This document shows positions 39,033-42,343 of a DNA stretch of 42,343 nt, piece by piece. The notes beneath the pieces are model-generated. The model did no database searches and was not told the DNA's origin. It saw only the letters and a list, made by a program, of their open reading frames with translations. How positions within the stretch are numbered: the stretch's first letter is position 1; each line of letters begins with the position of its first letter. Where the stretch lies: contig LBZL01000001.1 of the NCBI GenBank assembly GCA_000994705.1, positions 11,207 through 53,549 on the forward strand. The letters are read 5' to 3'. The stretch is from Candidatus Nomurabacteria bacterium GW2011_GWB1_40_7 (GTDB taxonomy: Bacteria; Patescibacteriota; Minisyncoccia; Phycocordibacterales; UBA9973). A program made the translations under genes and the position numbers.

Positions 39033-39038
39033 ATTATA
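39033..39038 (-). promoter_or_regulatory. -10 box of the sigma-4/HARE gene, leaderless type
   Basis: TATAAT exactly 6 nt before the ATG. Confidence 0.7.
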
Positions 39039-39052
39039 TCATTAAAATTTTT

Positions 39053-40849
39053 TTATTCTCTTTTCGCTTTAACTCTGTCAAGTTCAGTCAGATGCCTTTT
39101 CCGAAGTCTAACAGATTTCGGCGTAATTTCCAAATACTCGTCTCCGCCCATAACTTCAAGGCCCCGTTCAATGCTCAAAGTAAAAATAGGGTTTAAGGTA
39201 ATGGCTTCGTCCGTGCCTGAAGCTCGCATGTTAGTAAGCTGTTTCCCTTTGGTGGGATTCACGGACATATCGTCTCCTTTTAAGACATTGCCTATTACCA
39301 TCCCTTCATAGACCTCCGCGCCGTGACCTATGTACAATATACCACGTTCCTGTAAATTAGCAAGAGAAAAAGCAACCGCCTTGCCTGCTATCATAGAAAC
39401 CATGGAACCATATTCCCTTTTTTTTATTTCCCCCGCGTATTCTTTAAAACCCGTAAATCGCGAAGACATTATTCCTTCTCCCTTGGTGTCTATGATGAAT
39501 TCACTGCGATATCCCAAAAGCCCGCGTGTCGGTATATCAAAAACGACCCTAGCAATTCCCTCTTTTTCTGTCATATCTTTCATAATGCCCCGTCTTTTGC
39601 CGATTTTTTCAATCACACTGCCGGAAAATTCCATCGGAACATCAATTACCAGTTCTTCGTAAGGTTCCGTTTTAATTCCATCTTTTTCTTTGATAATTAC
39701 TTCCGGCTGTGAGACCTGTATTTCAAAACCTTCCCGGCGCATATTCTCAAGCAAAATGGCAATATGGAGTTCTCCCCGTCCATATACTTTTCCGCCAGAG
39801 ACGGATTCACCTTCGGCGGAAAAAAATTCAACCTTTAGACCAACATTTATTTCCAATTCCTTTTCCAGTCTCTCCTTAATTTGTCTTGAAGTAACAAATC
39901 TTCCTTCCCGGCCCGCAAACGGAGAATCGTTGACTAAAAAATTAAGAGAAAGTGTCGGCTCATCTATGGCGATATGCGGCAATATTTCCACGCTCTCATC
40001 TTCACAAATTGTTTCTCCTATATAAATATCCGGAATTCCCGCCAAAAGAACAATATCACCCGAAGTGGCATTTTCCACTTCTTTTCTGTTTATTCCCTCA
40101 AAAGAAAATAATTTTGTGATTTTTCCCTTTCTTGTGCCACCCTCTCCCTTTATAAAAACCTGACCTCCAGAATATATTTCCCCTGAATAAATCCTTGCCA
40201 CCGCCATTCTGCCCAAAAAATTATCGTACCCTAGGTTAAAAACTTGCGCGGACATTTTCCCGGTTTTATTAGCGGAAGCTGGCGAAACTTTTTCTAAAAT
40301 CACGTCTAAGATTGGAGAAAGGTCTGTGGATTTATCGTTTAAATGTTTAAAGGCCAATCCAGCTCGTCCGATAGCGTAAATTGTTTCAAAATTCGCTTGT
40401 TCCTCATTCGCGCCTAATTCAAAAAATAATTCTAAAACTTCTTCATGCACTCTACGCGAGTCGGCCGCCGGTTTGTCTATTTTATTTATAACCACTATTG
40501 GTTTAAGTCCAAGCTCAAGCGATTTTTTTAAAACAAATCTCGTCTGTGGCATCGGTCCTTCTACTGCATCTACCAATAATAATACTGAATCAATTGCTCG
40601 CAAAACACGTTCAACTTCTGAACCGAAATCCGCGTGACCCGGGGTATCTACGATATTTATTTTTGTGCCCTTATAATAAATGGACGTATTTTTGGAATAA
40701 ATAGTAATACCGCGCTCTTTTTCAATATCGTTTATATCCATCGTAAAATTTTCTTCCGGCAAGGTCCCAAACTGCCGCATAAGCGCGTCAGTCAAAGTAG
40801 TCTTCCCGTGATCCACGTGAGCGATTATTGCTATATTTCTAATTTCCAT
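39053..40849 (-). CDS. typA: GTPase TypA/BipA
   Basis: 598 residues from MEIRNIAIIAHVDHGKTTLT; the longer frame to 40939 has no homology. G motifs AHVDHGKTT, DTPGHADFGSE and VINKIDKPAADSRRV identify a translational GTPase; GYRSEFIIDTKGEGIMSSRF and the C-terminal NMRASGTDEAI mark TypA. It binds the ribosome near the A site and helps 50S assembly under stress. Divergence from neighbours is none: it lies 26 nt before the sigma/HARE gene in the same direction. Confidence 0.95.
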   Translation of the reverse strand: MEIRNIAIIAHVDHGKTTLTDALMRQFGTLPEENFTMDINDIEKERGITIYSKNTSIYYKGTKINIVDTPGHADFGSEVERVLRAIDSVLLLVDAVEGPMPQTRFVLKKSLELGLKPIVVINKIDKPAADSRRVHEEVLELFFELGANEEQANFETIYAIGRAGLAFKHLNDKSTDLSPILDVILEKVSPASANKTGKMSAQVFNLGYDNFLGRMAVARIYSGEIYSGGQVFIKGEGGTRKGKITKLFSFEGINRKEVENATSGDIVLLAGIPDIYIGETICEDESVEILPHIAIDEPTLSLNFLVNDSPFAGREGRFVTSRQIKERLEKELEINVGLKVEFFSAEGESVSGGKVYGRGELHIAILLENMRREGFEIQVSQPEVIIKEKDGIKTEPYEELVIDVPMEFSGSVIEKIGKRRGIMKDMTEKEGIARVVFDIPTRGLLGYRSEFIIDTKGEGIMSSRFTGFKEYAGEIKKREYGSMVSMIAGKAVAFSLANLQERGILYIGHGAEVYEGMVIGNVLKGDDMSVNPTKGKQLTNMRASGTDEAITLNPIFTLSIERGLEVMGGDEYLEITPKSVRLRKRHLTELDRVKAKRE

Positions 40850-40872
40850 TTTATATTTTGCGTTAACGAAAT

Positions 40873-40888
40873 AAAAAAGCCCGAGGGC
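40873..40888 (-). terminator. Weak terminator before typA
   Basis: GCC-CGAG-GGC with a TTTTTT run on the minus strand, 56 nt after the end of the 74-aa gene. The stem is only 3-4 bp. Confidence 0.35.
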
Positions 40889-40944
40889 CTCTGTATAAAT
40901 CCCCATAATAATAACATAAATATTCCAAAAAACAAGCAAAAGTC

Positions 40945-41169
40945 CTACGGCGTGTTCCCTTTTTCTTTTATTTTCTCAAGTATTTCTTTAATATGTTCTT
41001 GCTCTTGCTCTGCAGCTAATCTTTCATTATCTTCCTTATTTGCAAAATGCTTTCTTAAAACATCCATATTACTTGCCATTAAGTCAACAGGAATAGCACC
41101 TGGCAAAACTGGTTGCTCTTGTTTTTCCTTTTTATCTTTTCGTGGCTTGCTTTTATCTTTTCCTTCCAT
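40945..41169 (-). CDS. Hypothetical charged protein, 74 aa
   Basis: A Lys/Glu-rich protein: a basic N-terminus (MEGKDKSKPRKDKKEKQEQP), a short hydrophobic piece (VLPGAIPVDLMASNMDVLRK) and a coiled-coil-like C-terminus (EDNERLAAEQEQEHIKEILE). No family recognised. It starts 3 nt after the preceding gene's stop, so it is cotranscribed with it and may be its partner. Confidence 0.6.
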   Translation of the reverse strand: MEGKDKSKPRKDKKEKQEQPVLPGAIPVDLMASNMDVLRKHFANKEDNERLAAEQEQEHIKEILEKIKEKGNTP

Positions 41170-41172
41170 ATT

Positions 41173-42291
41173 TTATTTTTTAAATCGTAAAATGTTCCTT
41201 TCCGTTTTTCTCTTGTTATTTCCCGACAAATTTCTTGGATCACTCCTTTCTATTTTACCAGTTTTCTCGCCAATAACAACAGTAACAGAATTTACATCTG
41301 GGTCCTTGAGAGGCTCAAGTTCTTTCTCTAATTTTCGAATTCTATCTTCCAGTTTTTTTATCGCATCCAGAACTGCATTCGTATATTCCTCGTTTAAATT
41401 ATATTCTTTTTGAATGCCGGGAACCATTCTTCTTAAGAGTTTTGCGTACCTCAACAATATATACACTTTGTGCCTGTCATTTATTTCCCCAAGATCAAGA
41501 GTGGCTATAAATGCATCGGGCTTAAATTCCCTCTTTTCCGGATCGCTACAAATATCAAGAAGCAAATCTTTTGCCTCCGCAGAATTTTTTTTAAGAACCT
41601 CTTCGGTTAATTTTTCCAAAAAAATATTCTTTTGTCTCAATTCAAAACTATTTACAGAATCATTCCATTCTTTGTGGTCATTAAATATATCTTCTCTTTC
41701 TTTCGGTGATAATTCCCCCGATTTAACCTGTATTAAGTTGATAGTCTCAATTATCAGTTCACCATGTTCATTTGCACTGGTTTCTACCTCGATAAGGTCA
41801 ATTTTGTACCTAGCGTCAAGATTATTTTCAAAAAAATAATGAAGCTTATTGGTAGAGTTTTCAAAGACTTTTTCTCTGGACCTAATGTATTTTATGGCAC
41901 TTTTTATTCCAACGGAATCTAGTTGTTTACCTGTCAAATCATTACTATATCCGGTTTTTTCGTTAAGATATGCTCCGAAACGGGTATTAAATTTTTTAAC
42001 AAGCGTGTCAATTTGCTCATCTGTAAATTCTAAGCATTTAGCAATAAATCTATTTCCCACCATGGCTAATGGTACAGCAAACGATCCAGCAACACCCAAC
42101 TTTCTCCTGTGCTTCATCAAAAAACCATTAAGATAAGCCGAAAGAAGTTCCTCGTTATTGACTAATTCTTCTTCTGCTGATTTTTCTTTATCTAAATCCC
42201 CCACCAATTCCAATTTTCTTTTAAATTTTTGACCTTCTGATGTATACAATTCCGGCCTCGATGGTGGAAAATTTTCAGCTAAATTGCGCAT
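41173..42291 (-). CDS. Uncharacterised protein, 372 aa, possible PD-(D/E)XK-like core
   Basis: I start at the ATG at 42291 (MRNLAENFPPSRPELYTSEG) because TATAAT lies exactly 6 nt upstream; a frame to 42306 would begin inside that box. The protein is mostly helical and charged. The middle has RYKIDLIEVETSANEHGELI followed by ETINLIQVKSG, an order (Asp/Glu hairpin then Q-x-K) seen in PD-(D/E)XK nuclease folds; this is only suggestive. The C-terminal 100 residues are Lys/Glu-rich. No homologue is recognised. Confidence 0.6.
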   Translation of the reverse strand: MRNLAENFPPSRPELYTSEGQKFKRKLELVGDLDKEKSAEEELVNNEELLSAYLNGFLMKHRRKLGVAGSFAVPLAMVGNRFIAKCLEFTDEQIDTLVKKFNTRFGAYLNEKTGYSNDLTGKQLDSVGIKSAIKYIRSREKVFENSTNKLHYFFENNLDARYKIDLIEVETSANEHGELIIETINLIQVKSGELSPKEREDIFNDHKEWNDSVNSFELRQKNIFLEKLTEEVLKKNSAEAKDLLLDICSDPEKREFKPDAFIATLDLGEINDRHKVYILLRYAKLLRRMVPGIQKEYNLNEEYTNAVLDAIKKLEDRIRKLEKELEPLKDPDVNSVTVVIGEKTGKIERSDPRNLSGNNKRKTERNILRFKK

Positions 42292-42297
42292 ATTCAT

Positions 42298-42303
42298 ATT
42301 ATA
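42298..42303 (-). promoter_or_regulatory. -10 box of the 372-aa gene, leaderless type
   Basis: TATAAT exactly 6 nt before the ATG at 42291; it decides the start over the in-frame ATG at 42306. Confidence 0.65.
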
Positions 42304-42343
42304 CAAGATTTTACTAAATAAACCTCGTTAAGAAAAAGAGTGC

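Overview
This window looks like a chromosomal segment of a Candidate Phyla Radiation (Patescibacteria) bacterium, most likely of the Parcubacteria. The evidence is a compact AT-rich genome, an alanyl-tRNA synthetase of only 554 residues without the C-Ala domain, paired TraG/VirD4-like ATPases with a separate membrane partner, a sigma-region-4/HARE-HTH fusion, and a cysteine-rich double zinc-ribbon protein of a type I remember from these genomes. TGA, TAA and TAG all act as stops, so there is no sign of the TGA=Gly code of Gracilibacteria/Absconditabacteria. At least nine genes show a -10 box exactly 6 nt before the start codon, implying widespread leaderless mRNAs.

Layout. 1-2,570: end of dnaB, then recR. 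The last 47 bp of recR recurs twice downstream, framing a two-gene cassette of unknown function and an MntA-HepT toxin-antitoxin pair. 2,583-5,630: a GC-richer, divergent purine pair, purB and a PAICS-like purC-purE fusion, together covering AIR to AICAR. 5,678-9,370: rplU, an AI-2E-type permease, cysS and an agmatinase-family gene. 9,346-19,420: a membrane protein with an ArsR-type regulator, the zinc-ribbon protein, dnaJ, two TraG-like ATPases, a 32-residue zinc-knuckle peptide, a GIY-YIG gene framed by 14-bp terminal inverted repeats, a second membrane protein of the first one's family, and small proteins coupled to dnaK. 19,419-27,280: dnaK, a PaaX/Cas2-like regulator, cutA, grpE and the alpha-operon ribosomal cluster (infA, rpmJ, rpsM, rpsK, rpsD, rpoA, rplQ, rplM, rpsI). 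27,342-35,919: a long leftward run with a baseplate-J-like membrane protein, a PilM/FtsA-like protein, alaS, mgtC, mnmA, an exonuclease, mltG and the TraG partner. 35,960-37,980: a diversity-generating retroelement (DGR). 37,995-42,306: the sigma/HARE protein, typA and two uncharacterised genes.

Three systems stand out. (1) The DGR has 125-bp template and variable repeats differing at 18 positions, every one an adenine of the template strand, yet its reverse transcriptase is N-terminally truncated and frameshifted and only the end of an Avd-like gene remains. (2) A family of short GC-rich palindromes is inserted in frame inside infA, rpoA, a TraG ATPase (twice), alaS and dnaK, with a larger palindrome in mnmA, resembling Rickettsia palindromic elements. 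(3) The recR 3' end behaves like a repeated cassette boundary, with copies differing only at synonymous positions. No tRNA, rRNA or CRISPR array was recognised.
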